Source: Flavobacteriales bacterium 34_180_T64 | GTDB lineage: Bacteria; Bacteroidota; Bacteroidia; Flavobacteriales; Flavobacteriaceae | DNA: 64,000 bases | Reading direction: 5' to 3' | Assembly (NCBI GenBank): GCA_002162765.1 | Contig: MAAR01000009.1 | Coordinates: 62,001 to 126,000 of the forward strand | Shown: positions 44,902-53,456 of the stretch, piece after piece | Position numbering within the stretch: position 1 is the first letter of the stretch | How the letters are laid out: each line of letters starts with the position of its first letter | Made by a program: the position numbers and the translations under genes | Notes under the pieces: generated by a model | The model's input: only the letters and a program-made list of their open reading frames with translations | Databases searched by the model: none | Told to the model about the DNA's origin: nothing

Positions 44902-45417
44902 TCAATTCCAATTTTCGTCAAAATCGAGATTGTCATAATCGTTAACATCTATATCATCCTCAAATTCATCAAAATTATCTTCATCTTCTGCTTCAAACAA
45001 TTTTTCAGGTGCATCACCAGGTATTTGTCCATGAACAAACATTAAATTAGGATAATCTAAGCCTTCGGCTTCATCAACAATTTCAGCTAGCTCAACAAAG
45101 AACGTCCACATACTCAAAAAATCATATACATAAATTAACTTGGTTTGCATTTCATGTACAACGTCGCTAATAGTTGTTCCAGCCATCGAACGTGTAGGTG
45201 TATTTCCTTCACTCAAATCAAACAAAGAAATTTCTTCGCCTTGTTCCCAGGAATCGTTACTAATATAAAAGGAAGCCATTTCGGCACCATCAAACCCAAA
45301 GGATTGAGTGACAATGTTATGTAAGTCTTCAAGTGTATCGGATTCTCGAATTTCTAAATCGCGAAATATATCTTCCTCTGTATCATTGTCGAGAATTACT
45401 CTAAATCTATAAATCAT
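44902..45417 (-). CDS. plasmid pRiA4b ORF-3-like domain protein
   Basis: The 171-residue protein begins with the pRiA4b ORF-3-like fold (about 1-110): MIYRFRVILDNDTEEDIFRD, then DTLEDLHNIVTQSFGFDGAEM and a FYISNDSWEQGEEI strand. The C-terminal 40 residues are extremely acidic. The family name comes from a plasmid, but these proteins are widely chromosomal and the gene shows no mobile-element signs. Function is unknown. A minus-strand TACCTTTG (complement 45435-45442) may be its own promoter, though it also follows ctaA closely. Confidence 0.82.
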   Translation of the reverse strand: MIYRFRVILDNDTEEDIFRDLEIRESDTLEDLHNIVTQSFGFDGAEMASFYISNDSWEQGEEISLFDLSEGNTPTRSMAGTTISDVVHEMQTKLIYVYDFLSMWTFFVELAEIVDEAEGLDYPNLMFVHGQIPGDAPEKLFEAEDEDNFDEFEDDIDVNDYDNLDFDENWN

Positions 45418-45455
45418 ACTAATAAATTATTTTGCAAAGGTATGCTTTTTTTGAA

Positions 45456-46472
45456 TTATTTACTGAAACGATGTAAGGTAAATGTCATTGTAGTGAGCAA
45501 GAAAAAGGCTCCAATTTGATGCGCGACTCCGAGCCAAACGGGTACTGCTAAAAGCAAGGTTAACACACCAAGTAAAAACTGAAGACAAACCATTGCAAAC
45601 ATTAAGTTAATACCTATTAATTGATATTTACTCAAATCCATTTGTTTTGCTTTATACCAAATCATCATTATAAGGATGACTACCACATATGCAAGCATTC
45701 TATGCACAAATTGAATACCACTTTTTCCTTCGATAAAGTTTTTGTATAATGGATTTTGTTCTATAAATACGGTTTCATGAATCCATTTGTTTTCACTCAT
45801 CATCGGCCAATGGTTATGAATAAAACCAGCATCCAATCCAGCAACAAAGGCGCCATAGATAATTTGAATTAGTAACACCGTTAATCCGACGCGAATAAGT
45901 GTTCTAAAGTGTTTATTAATATTTTTTTTATTTGGAAATATGAGATCTAATGCCACCCAAAAGGTATATGCGAATGTGATGAATGCTGTAGTTAAATGCG
46001 CTGCTAATCTATAATGACTTACATCTGGATTGTCAACCAATCCACTTTTAACCATATACCAGCCTAAAAATCCTTGAAAAGCACCTAGAATCATCAAAAC
46101 GACGGATTTTTTCACAGTTGCATTGCTGAGTTGCTTTTTTAATAAGAAATATAAAAAAGGAAGAAAAAACACCAATCCAATCATTCTTCCTAAGAAGCGA
46201 TGGAGCCATTCCCAAAAATAAATGTCTTTAAATTCTTGAAGCGAAAAATGGGTATTCAATTTTTGATATTCTGGGTATTGCTTATATAAATCAAAAGCGG
46301 CATTCCATTCCATATCATTTAGTGGAGGAATGGTGCCAGAAATAAGTTTGTAATTTGAAATTGATAATCCCGAATGCGTAAGTCTTGTAATACCTCCTAT
46401 AATCACCATTGTGAAAATGAGTACACACCCAGTAAGCAACCAATAAATAACTTTTTTGTTTTCTCTTATCAT
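45456..46472 (-). CDS. ctaA: heme A synthase (COX15/CtaA)
   Basis: CtaA oxidises the C8 methyl of heme O to make heme A for aa3-type cytochrome oxidases; it is an integral membrane enzyme. The 338 residues form eight transmembrane helices in two similar halves. Axial heme-ligand candidates occur in the family contexts EWLHRFLGRMIG, SHYRLAAHLTTAF, FVHRMLAYVVV and GVAHQIGAFFLL, with the N-terminal GGITRLTHSGLS signature. It is packed 4 bases after the GNAT gene in a minus-strand run. Its presence implies aerobic respiration with heme A oxidase encoded elsewhere. Confidence 0.95.
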   Translation of the reverse strand: MIRENKKVIYWLLTGCVLIFTMVIIGGITRLTHSGLSISNYKLISGTIPPLNDMEWNAAFDLYKQYPEYQKLNTHFSLQEFKDIYFWEWLHRFLGRMIGLVFFLPFLYFLLKKQLSNATVKKSVVLMILGAFQGFLGWYMVKSGLVDNPDVSHYRLAAHLTTAFITFAYTFWVALDLIFPNKKNINKHFRTLIRVGLTVLLIQIIYGAFVAGLDAGFIHNHWPMMSENKWIHETVFIEQNPLYKNFIEGKSGIQFVHRMLAYVVVILIMMIWYKAKQMDLSKYQLIGINLMFAMVCLQFLLGVLTLLLAVPVWLGVAHQIGAFFLLTTMTFTLHRFSK

Positions 46473-46476
46473 GGTT

Positions 46477-46926
46477 TTATAGCATCATTTTAAAACATAA
46501 ACTAGTATCTACATTTTTATAAGGACCGTAATTTTCAATGATTGTATACTTGTTTTTTTTATACAGCGCAACAGCCTCAACGTGTCGAATTCCTGTTTCT
46601 AGAATGCACGATTTAAAATTTAATTCTCTTGCCCAGTTTTCTAATGCGTTTAAAATTTTGGATGCGACACCATTTCCTCTTGCTTCAATTGACGTATACA
46701 TGCGTTTAATTTCAACAGAATCTTTGTCGTATATTTTAATAGCACCACAGCCAATAGGGTCATTGTTTAAATAAGCAATTACAGTATGCTCTAAAGCATC
46801 AATATTATTATACTGATTATAGAACTCATGCTCATCACCATCAATGATTTTTAAATATGCGTCTAATTGCTTTACAAGATTTATAAAATCAGGATGTTTA
46901 GAATTTGCTCTAACCAGTGTAATCAT
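46477..46926 (-). CDS. GNAT family N-acetyltransferase
   Basis: A 149-residue acetyltransferase that would use acetyl-CoA. The acetyl-CoA pyrophosphate loop is RMYTSIEARGNGVASKILNALE (key residues R, G, N, G, A). The following strand/helix pair (FKSCILETGIRHVEAVALYKKNKY) is the usual GNAT ending, and NYGPY near residue 137 closes it. Acceptor unknown. Its ATG immediately follows the CCA-enzyme stop codon with no gap, so the two are translationally close and co-transcribed. Confidence 0.9.
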   Translation of the reverse strand: MITLVRANSKHPDFINLVKQLDAYLKIIDGDEHEFYNQYNNIDALEHTVIAYLNNDPIGCGAIKIYDKDSVEIKRMYTSIEARGNGVASKILNALENWARELNFKSCILETGIRHVEAVALYKKNKYTIIENYGPYKNVDTSLCFKMML

Positions 46927-48342
46927 TTAACTAATTTTTAGTCCTAATCGTTTGCCTTCTTTCAGCATTAATTGGTATGCAGCGTCATATTCATTGGGGA
47001 TGTCGCCATCTAGGATAGCTTCCTTAATACGGTCTTTAATTAATCCAATTTCACGTGAAGGTTTTAAATTAAATGCAGACATTATTTCTTCACCAGAAAT
47101 TGGAGGCTGAAAATTTCGGACCTGATCACGCTCTTCAACTTCAATTATTTTTTGACGTACGATTTTAAAATTGTTGTGATACTTTGAAAATTTCTTTGGA
47201 TTTTTAGTGGTGATATCAGCTTCACAAAGTGTCATTAAATCTTCGACATAATCACCAGCATCAAAAACCAAACGTCTCACGGCAGAATCTGTAACAATAT
47301 CAGTTGCTAGGACTATTGGGCGAGAACTCATGAAAACCATTTTTTGAACAAATTTCATTTTATCATTTAATGGCATCTTTAAACGCTTAAATAGGTGATA
47401 TACCATTTTGGAGCCTTCAAATTCGTGGGCATGGAAGGTCCACCCAACTTTTTTACTAAACTTCTTGGTTGGCGCTTTACCTATGTCATGTAACAACGCT
47501 GCCCAGCGTAACCAAACATCTTCTGTATGCTTTGAAATATTGTCTACTACTTCTAACGTGTGATAAAAGTTGTCTTTATGACGTTGACCTTCAACTTCAT
47601 CAATTCCTTTTAAGGCTGTAAGTTCGGGAAGTATTATGTCAAGTAATCCTGTTTTTTCTAGTAATAGAAACCCAATTGAAGGCACTTTACTTTCTAATAT
47701 TTTATGAAGCTCAACAACAATACGTTCCTTGGTAATAATTTCAATTCTTTGCTTGTTTCTTTCAATTGCAGTTAGAGAAACTTCTTCAATCTCAAAATTT
47801 AACTGAGTTGCAAAACGGATGGCTCGCATCATGCGCAATGGGTCATCACTATAGGTGATATCAGGATTTAGTGGTGTTCGAATAATTTTATTATTCAGAT
47901 CTTTTACACCATCAAATGGATCTAAAAGGTCACCATAATTTGCTTCACTTAAATTTAAAGCAAGTGCATTTATCGTGAAATCACGGCGGTTTTGATCGTC
48001 TTGTAGCGTTCCATTTTCAACAATAGGATTTCTGCTATCTTCATTATAAGACTCTTTACGAGCGCCTACAAATTCAATCTCAATATCGTCATAACGAAGC
48101 ATGGCTGTGCCATACGTTTTAAAAATTTGAACTTTAGGTTGTGTTGGCAGGTTTTTTGCCACTTGTTTAGCCAACGCGATACCGCTACCAATTGCAACTA
48201 TATCGATATCTTTATGTGAGCCACGTTCCAATATATAATCTCTTACATAACCACCAATAACAAATGCTTCAAGCTCTAACTCTTTAGCAGATTGTGAAAT
48301 TATATTAAAAATATTATGGTGTAAAGCCTCTTTATGATTCAT
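46927..48342 (-). CDS. CCA tRNA nucleotidyltransferase with HD domain
   Basis: This enzyme adds or repairs the 3' CCA end of tRNAs. The nucleotidyltransferase head has GGYVRD at 30-35 and the metal-binding DIDI at 45-48. The RRDFTINALA motif and the DPLRMMRAIRFATQL helix are the nucleotide and tRNA selection motifs of the class II family. An HD phosphohydrolase domain follows in the second half (WAALLHDIGKAPTKKF). 471 residues is the length of the HD-containing form common in Bacteroidota. It lies between the threonylcarbamoyl-AMP synthase and GNAT genes. Confidence 0.93.
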   Translation of the reverse strand: MNHKEALHHNIFNIISQSAKELELEAFVIGGYVRDYILERGSHKDIDIVAIGSGIALAKQVAKNLPTQPKVQIFKTYGTAMLRYDDIEIEFVGARKESYNEDSRNPIVENGTLQDDQNRRDFTINALALNLSEANYGDLLDPFDGVKDLNNKIIRTPLNPDITYSDDPLRMMRAIRFATQLNFEIEEVSLTAIERNKQRIEIITKERIVVELHKILESKVPSIGFLLLEKTGLLDIILPELTALKGIDEVEGQRHKDNFYHTLEVVDNISKHTEDVWLRWAALLHDIGKAPTKKFSKKVGWTFHAHEFEGSKMVYHLFKRLKMPLNDKMKFVQKMVFMSSRPIVLATDIVTDSAVRRLVFDAGDYVEDLMTLCEADITTKNPKKFSKYHNNFKIVRQKIIEVEERDQVRNFQPPISGEEIMSAFNLKPSREIGLIKDRIKEAILDGDIPNEYDAAYQLMLKEGKRLGLKIS

Positions 48343-48366
48343 GTTGAGATTCCAATTAATTGGATT

Positions 48367-48936
48367 TTATTCACGGATAATTTTAACTAATCCATCAGTA
48401 TTTAACTTAATAATTGATGAAGGTTTTTGGGTTTTTTTATCCTGATGCAAATTTACAATATAGTCTACACCTTTTAAAATCTCTTGAGGTATTTCTTTGA
48501 ATGAATTCGGAGTAGGCTGTCCACCAATATTCGCAGAAGTTGAGACGATTGGTGAATTAAATTTCCGTAATAATTGAAAACAAAATTCGTCATCGGGAAT
48601 TCGAATAGCAATCGTATTGTCATTAGAAATTAAATTCTCGGCAAGACCTTTTGGGTTTTCATAAATAATTGTTGTTGGGTTTTCGGTTAAATCAATAATA
48701 TCTAATGCAACTTGAGGAACTATTTCTACATGCTTTTTCAGCATTCTATCGTCTACAACCAAACAGATCATGCTTTTGGTTTCTTCACGCTGCTTTAATT
48801 GATAGATTTTTTTAACGGCGTCAATATTTGTAGCGTCACAACCAATTCCCCAAACCGTATCCGTTGGATATAAAATGATACCACCAGATTTTAGAGTGTC
48901 TATTGTGTTTTTTAGTTCGGTATTGAATTTTTTCAT
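48367..48936 (-). CDS. L-threonylcarbamoyl-AMP synthase (Sua5/YciO/YrdC family)
   Basis: The 189-residue enzyme makes threonylcarbamoyl-AMP, the precursor of the t6A modification next to tRNA anticodons. The YrdC domain fills the protein: GGIILYPTDTVWGIGCDATN near the N-terminus, KQREETKSMICLVVDD, IAIRIPDD and the final SPIVSTSANIGGQPTPNS strand, all typical. It has no C-terminal Sua5 extension, so it is the short TsaC-like form. It is the first gene of a minus-strand run through ctaA. A TACTTTTG element on the minus strand (complement 48954-48961) is the likely promoter. Confidence 0.93.
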   Translation of the reverse strand: MKKFNTELKNTIDTLKSGGIILYPTDTVWGIGCDATNIDAVKKIYQLKQREETKSMICLVVDDRMLKKHVEIVPQVALDIIDLTENPTTIIYENPKGLAENLISNDNTIAIRIPDDEFCFQLLRKFNSPIVSTSANIGGQPTPNSFKEIPQEILKGVDYIVNLHQDKKTQKPSSIIKLNTDGLVKIIRE

Positions 48937-49035
48937 CTGTAATGAATTCTCTGCAAAAGTATTTAATTCAAGTTGATTCTACATATTTATTTTGACACAT
49001 TGAAATGCATATGCGGTTAATGCTGAGAAATATTT

Positions 49036-49043
49036 TACATTTG
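49036..49043 (+). promoter_or_regulatory. -7 promoter element of the glycan island
   Basis: TACATTTG matches the TAnnTTTG consensus and would start transcription near 49048, about 13 bases before the GTG start codon. A matching TTG at -33 is not clear. Another element (complement 48954-48961) points the other way, so this gap drives both directions. Confidence 0.45.
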
Positions 49044-49060
49044 CTTTAAATTTATTTAGC

Positions 49061-50170
49061 GTGAGATTAATTCAAGTAACAGTTTCTAAAGTTTGGCGAG
49101 GCCATGAGCAAAAAATCATATACCTCTATGAAGCTTTCCGAGATTTAGGATATGTTGAGGATCAATGGATTGTTTGTGCTAAGAATTCTGAGATATATGA
49201 AATTGCTACACAAAAAAATATGCAAGTAATAGGTTTAGAATGTAAATCGGAATACGATTTAAAATTCGCTAAATCTTTAAAACAAATAGCTGATAAAAAT
49301 AAAGCCGATATTGTTTTTATACATAACAGTCACTCTCATACCTTATCAGTTTTAGCTTCGGTTTTTTATGGATTGAAAATTCCATTGGTGCTCTGTAGAA
49401 CACTCATTAAGCGTGTTGATACTAATTTCTTTAGAAAATGGAAATACAATTATAAAGGCATAAAGAAAATCATATGCGTATCCTACCCTGTTGTTGATGT
49501 TTTGAAATATGCTGTGAAAGATGAAAGCAAGTTATGTGTTGTAGGAAGTGTGACAGATATTAACAAGTTTACCAAACAAGAAAAGACTGGAGTATTGCAT
49601 AAGGAATTTCATATTCCCAGAGATTATAAAATTGTTGGAAACATTGCAGCATTTACAGGGTTCAAAGACCATGTGACTTGGGTAAATGCAGTTGAAGAAT
49701 TGGTTAAGCGAAAAATTAAAGCGAAGTATATTTTAATTGGAGATGGTGAATTGGAGCAAGACATAAGAGATTTAGTGGCGCAAAAAGGCTTAGAAGAACA
49801 TATTATTTTTGCTGGTTTTAGAAAGAACATTCCTGAATTGTTACCGGAGTTTGATTTGTTCATGTTTACATCAAATAATGAACCCACAGGAGGTGTGCTT
49901 TTAGAAGCTTATGCTTGTAAAGTACCAATCGTTGCTGCTGATGCTGGTGGGATTCCTGAAGTAGTTGTTGAAAATGAAACTGGACTATTAGCTAAGGTTG
50001 GTGATCCTATTGATTTTGCCAATAAAGTCGAAGCTTTAATGACTAATTCTGAATTACAAGATAAATTCAAACAAAATGGGTATCAATTTTTAAAGGAAAA
50101 CTTTACCAAAGATGTTATCTCGAAAAAGATGTTCAATGAATTACAAGCTGTATTAGATCAGTATCAATAA
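49061..50170 (+). CDS. glycosyltransferase family 4 protein
   Basis: A 369-residue GT-B glycosyltransferase of the GT4 group. It starts with a GTG; there is no upstream in-frame ATG. The C-terminal donor site shows the hallmark FTSNNEPTGGVLLEAYACKVPIVAADAGGIPEVV (key residues E and E seven apart in the E-x7-E motif; here EPTGGVLLE). The loop KYILIGDGELEQDIRDLV opens the second Rossmann domain. First gene of a three-gene run with an ATP-grasp and a sugar kinase, suggesting lipopolysaccharide core or other surface glycan synthesis. Confidence 0.92.
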   Translation: MRLIQVTVSKVWRGHEQKIIYLYEAFRDLGYVEDQWIVCAKNSEIYEIATQKNMQVIGLECKSEYDLKFAKSLKQIADKNKADIVFIHNSHSHTLSVLASVFYGLKIPLVLCRTLIKRVDTNFFRKWKYNYKGIKKIICVSYPVVDVLKYAVKDESKLCVVGSVTDINKFTKQEKTGVLHKEFHIPRDYKIVGNIAAFTGFKDHVTWVNAVEELVKRKIKAKYILIGDGELEQDIRDLVAQKGLEEHIIFAGFRKNIPELLPEFDLFMFTSNNEPTGGVLLEAYACKVPIVAADAGGIPEVVVENETGLLAKVGDPIDFANKVEALMTNSELQDKFKQNGYQFLKENFTKDVISKKMFNELQAVLDQYQ

Positions 50171-50172
50171 AC

Positions 50173-51060
50173 ATGAATTTTTTAAAAAGAAAATACTATC
50201 AATTATTATTGAAATATTTAAAATTAACCAAAAGCAGCGATGTGCAGTTTGTTAAGGCTCAATATTTTTATAAGACTAATCAAAAGCTCAATTTGGAGCA
50301 GCCAATTGAGTTTGCTGAAAAAATTCAATGGTTAAAGTTGTATTATTATACAGAACGTTTTCAAGATTATGTTGATAAGTACGAAGTAAGAGCTATTGTA
50401 AAAGAAAAAATTGGCGCTCAATATTTAAATGATATTCATACAGTTTACAGTGCTATTGAAGACATCATTTTTGATGAGCTTCCACAGCAATTTGTGCTTA
50501 AAGGTACACATGGCTCAGGCTATAATGTTATTGTTGATGATAAATCTAAACTAGATTGGAATTCGACTCGAAAAGAGATTAAGTCTTTCTTGTCTAGGAA
50601 TTATTACGATAAATGTCGGGAACGCATTTATAGGACCATTCCTCCAAGAATGATTTCTGAAAAGTATTTGAACGAATTGGACGGAGGACATATAATTGAT
50701 TATAAATACTACTGTTTTGGTGGTGTGCCTAAGTATATTTTAATTAAAGCATTTGAAGATGGTAAGATGAAAAATTGTTTCTACGATTTAGAATGGAATA
50801 AAATCCAGCCAGATTCAACAACTAAAGAGTATTTAAAAAGAGATATCGACAAACCTAGCGTTTTGAATGAGATGACTGAAGTTGCTAAGAAATTATCTGA
50901 TGGTTTTCCGTTTTTAAGAGTCGACTTATATGCTATTGGAGCTAAGGTCTATTTTGGTGAATTAACATTTTTACCTAATGGCGGATGGAAACGCATTGTT
51001 ATAGAACGATTCAATAAAGAGTTTGGAGATTTAATAGTGTTGCCAGAGGCTAATTCATGA
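50173..51060 (+). CDS. TupA-like ATP-grasp protein
   Basis: The 295-residue protein belongs to the TupA-like ATP-grasp group named after teichuronopeptide synthesis. These proteins ligate amino acids or similar acids to surface polymers, or act beside glycosyltransferases. The N-terminal part has FAEKIQWLKLYYYTERFQ, typical of the family. The ATP-grasp core has FVLKGTHGSGYNVIV, then the metal-binding strand FLRVDLYAIGAKVYFGELTF and LPNGGW. Acceptor unknown. It starts 2 bases after the GT4 stop codon and its own stop overlaps the kinase ATG. Confidence 0.85.
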   Translation: MNFLKRKYYQLLLKYLKLTKSSDVQFVKAQYFYKTNQKLNLEQPIEFAEKIQWLKLYYYTERFQDYVDKYEVRAIVKEKIGAQYLNDIHTVYSAIEDIIFDELPQQFVLKGTHGSGYNVIVDDKSKLDWNSTRKEIKSFLSRNYYDKCRERIYRTIPPRMISEKYLNELDGGHIIDYKYYCFGGVPKYILIKAFEDGKMKNCFYDLEWNKIQPDSTTKEYLKRDIDKPSVLNEMTEVAKKLSDGFPFLRVDLYAIGAKVYFGELTFLPNGGWKRIVIERFNKEFGDLIVLPEANS

Positions 51061-51818
51061 AGAAAACACAAGTTATAAATGATCAATTTTTGAGTTTGGA
51101 GCCATTCCTAAAGGACTGCATTGAAAATTTTGAAACCAAAGGTGAACCATTTGGAGATCAAGATAGAAATTCTCTAAAGCTTTTTAAAACTGAAAAAGAG
51201 ACGCTAAATGTAAAGTCCTTTAAAACACCAAACATTGTTAATCAAATAGCATATAAATTCTTCAGAAAAAGTAAAGCTCAGCGTTCCTATGAGTATGCTA
51301 AAATATTAACGAATCTTCAGGTAGGAACGCCACAACCGATAGCTTATTTTGAGTTTACCAGTGCTTTATTGTTTAAAAAAAGCTATTATATCAGTGAGCA
51401 GCAGGCATGTGATTTAACCTTTAGAGAACTAACTACAGATTTGGATTATCCTGAGCATGAAATTATTCTTCGAGCGTTTACGCGGTTTACATTTGAATTA
51501 CACGAAAAAGGCATTAATTTTTTGGACCATTCGCCTGGAAATACACTGATAACAAAAATGGAAAACCAATATGAATTTGCTTTAGTAGATTTAAATCGAA
51601 TGGAGTTTAAAACAATGGATTTTGAAAGTCGTATTAAAAACTTGTCTAGATTAACAATAAAGGATGAATTGGTGAGCGTGATGAGTGATGAATATGCTAA
51701 GTTGATCCAAGTGCCAACTGATAAAGTGTATAGCAATTTATGGAATGAAATTAACACGTTTCAAAATAAAATAAAGCGAAGAAAAATACTTAAAAAGAAA
51801 TTGCTATTTAGAAAGTGA
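51057..51818 (+). CDS. Kdo/WaaP-type lipopolysaccharide kinase family protein
   Basis: The 253-residue protein has the protein-kinase-like fold of lipopolysaccharide core kinases. The catalytic motif is HEKGINFLDHSPGN (149-162), with the catalytic Asp and the metal-binding Asn five residues later, followed by the second acidic motif ALVDLNRMEF (174-184, DxxR). Such enzymes phosphorylate Kdo or heptose of the LPS core. ATG and the previous stop overlap (ATGA). Its 3' end overlaps the converging GT2 gene by 15 bases. With GT4, GT9 and two GT2 enzymes nearby, an LPS core role is a good inference. Confidence 0.85.
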   Translation: MKKTQVINDQFLSLEPFLKDCIENFETKGEPFGDQDRNSLKLFKTEKETLNVKSFKTPNIVNQIAYKFFRKSKAQRSYEYAKILTNLQVGTPQPIAYFEFTSALLFKKSYYISEQQACDLTFRELTTDLDYPEHEIILRAFTRFTFELHEKGINFLDHSPGNTLITKMENQYEFALVDLNRMEFKTMDFESRIKNLSRLTIKDELVSVMSDEYAKLIQVPTDKVYSNLWNEINTFQNKIKRRKILKKKLLFRK

Positions 51819-52580
51819 ATCATTAAGTCTATCTAATTCTCTATAGCGTTCTTTTACTTCAAAGGCATTAAGTTTAGAAATAATATATCCTATTTTACCA
51901 TCAAGAATTCCTAATCGCATAACAAAGTGATTAAAGAATCTGTAAAGTGGTTTAATGCGCGAAGCAAAGAAGGTACTACGTTTTCCTTTTTTATGAAGTT
52001 CTCGAGCCTTTATGTGGGCGTAGTGTTTCATTTTTTCTTTGTAGTGCTCGTAATTTCTAAAACTAAAATGTTTTATTCGATTGTTTAGCAATCCACTTTC
52101 TCCATCAACAATTAAATTCTCATGTACTTTTTTAGTAGTGTCATAACTACACTTCGAAACTTTAAATAAACGATGAGATTTAGCGGTTTGAAAACCGCTA
52201 TATTTTATTGGTGTTTGCCCAAAATGATATTGAAATAAGCTGTAATATGCTGCGATAGGATTGTGTAAAGCATTTATTTTTTCGTGAACTTCTTTTTTGA
52301 ATTCCTCTGAAATGCGTTCATCTGCATCAATAAAAAGTACCCAGTCATGATTGGCTAAACTTAGAGCATAGTTTTTTTGTTCTGCGAAACTTTCAAATTT
52401 ATGCTGAACAACGTTTACATGATTAAGAGCACTTAGTTTTTCAAAAGTCCCATCAGTACTGAAAGAATCAACTACTATGAGCTCATCAGCAAAACTTAAA
52501 CTTGCAATGAGTTCTTCAATGTGAATCATTTCATTGTAGGTGATTACTAATGCAGTTAGTTTAACAGTTCCTTCTTTCAA
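51804..52580 (-). CDS. glycosyltransferase family 2 protein (WaaE/KdtX-like)
   Basis: A 258-residue GT-A enzyme similar to lipopolysaccharide core beta-glucosyltransferases of the WaaE/KdtX type. The nucleotide-binding strand is TALVITYNE (9-17), the acidic motif VVDSFSTDGT lies at 36-45 and the metal-binding DAD is at 85-87 in VLFIDADERI. It starts with TTG (complement 52578-52580); no ATG is available before the essential first strand, so this unusual start is kept. It converges on and overlaps the kinase gene by 15 bases. Confidence 0.88.
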   Translation of the reverse strand: MKEGTVKLTALVITYNEMIHIEELIASLSFADELIVVDSFSTDGTFEKLSALNHVNVVQHKFESFAEQKNYALSLANHDWVLFIDADERISEEFKKEVHEKINALHNPIAAYYSLFQYHFGQTPIKYSGFQTAKSHRLFKVSKCSYDTTKKVHENLIVDGESGLLNNRIKHFSFRNYEHYKEKMKHYAHIKARELHKKGKRSTFFASRIKPLYRFFNHFVMRLGILDGKIGYIISKLNAFEVKERYRELDRLNDSLSK

Positions 52581-52596
52581 AATAATAATAGACTTG

Positions 52597-52628
52597 TTGT
52601 ATTGAGTAGGTAAAAATAACTATTTTTG
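52597..52628 (+). promoter_or_regulatory. promoter with near-leaderless GT2 transcript
   Basis: TTG (52597-52599) and TATTTTTG (52621-52628) are 21 bases apart. The ATG at 52634 starts only 5 bases after the -7 element, about where transcription should start, so the mRNA probably has almost no leader. Confidence 0.5.
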
Positions 52629-52633
52629 AGACA

Positions 52634-53455
52634 ATGAATACGATTGATATCTCAGTTATTATTAGCACTTACAATCAACCACTCTGGTTGCAAAAAGTCC
52701 TTTGGAGTTTTAATCAGCAATCATTTAAAAATTTTGAAGTCGTAATTGCAGATGATGGATCGAACCATGAAACACTAGATTTGATTAAAAATATGACTGA
52801 TGAATTGAATTACCCTATTCAACACGTCTGGCATGAAGATAACGGGTTTCAAAAAACCATAATTTTAAATAATGCAACAGTTGTAGCAAAAGGAGCATAT
52901 CTTGTGTATACTGATGGCGATTGTGTAGCGCGAGACGATTTTTTACAACAACATGTAAATAATAGGCAGAAAGGGCATTTCTTATCAGGAGGTTATTTTA
53001 AACTTCCAATGAACATAAGTCAGTTAATTTCTAGATCAGACATTGAAAAACAGCTATGTTTTAAGATAGACTGGTTGAAGCAGCATGGTTTAAAATACTC
53101 GTTTAAGAATAACAAGATAACTGCTACAGGAATAAAAAAAAGGCTCTTAAATTTATTAACAACAACTAAGGCTACCTGGAACGGTCATAATGCTTCGGGT
53201 TGGAAGTCAGATATATTAGCTGTCAATGGTTTTGACGAGCGTATGCAATATGGAGGTGAGGACAGAGAACTTGGTGAGCGTTTGATTAATTATGGTTTAA
53301 AGCCAATTAAAATTAGATATAGTGCCATCTGTTTGCATTTAGATCATGCTCGAGGTTATGTGAAGCAAGACATGATTGATAAAAATTTAAAAATTCGGGC
53401 TGCTACGAAATCTGAACATGTTATAAAAACGGCTTTTGGAATAGAGAAGAAGTAG
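52634..53455 (+). CDS. glycosyltransferase family 2 protein
   Basis: A 273-residue GT-A enzyme. It has ISVIISTYNQP at the start, VVIADDGSN (37-43), and the DxD-type metal motif VYTDGDCVAR (91-100). A later GGEDRELGERL segment carries the catalytic base pair ED. It resembles the GT2 enzymes with a C-terminal GT7-like tail (LHLDHARGY). It is divergent from the WaaE-like gene and converges with the GT9 gene, whose stop codon is 1 base away from its own. Likely acts in the same surface glycan pathway. Confidence 0.9.
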   Translation: MNTIDISVIISTYNQPLWLQKVLWSFNQQSFKNFEVVIADDGSNHETLDLIKNMTDELNYPIQHVWHEDNGFQKTIILNNATVVAKGAYLVYTDGDCVARDDFLQQHVNNRQKGHFLSGGYFKLPMNISQLISRSDIEKQLCFKIDWLKQHGLKYSFKNNKITATGIKKRLLNLLTTTKATWNGHNASGWKSDILAVNGFDERMQYGGEDRELGERLINYGLKPIKIRYSAICLHLDHARGYVKQDMIDKNLKIRAATKSEHVIKTAFGIEKK

Positions 53456-53456
53456 T

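Noticed and set aside
44902..45417. pRiA4b ORF-3 protein as a sign of a plasmid or mobile element
   Set aside because: The family name is historical; the gene sits in a housekeeping run, with no transposase, repeats or composition break nearby.
51804..51818. 15-base overlap of the kinase and GT2 genes as a sign of a frameshift
   Set aside because: Both proteins keep complete family C-termini; converging genes with small overlaps are common in compact genomes (another of 4 bases is at 28174-28177).
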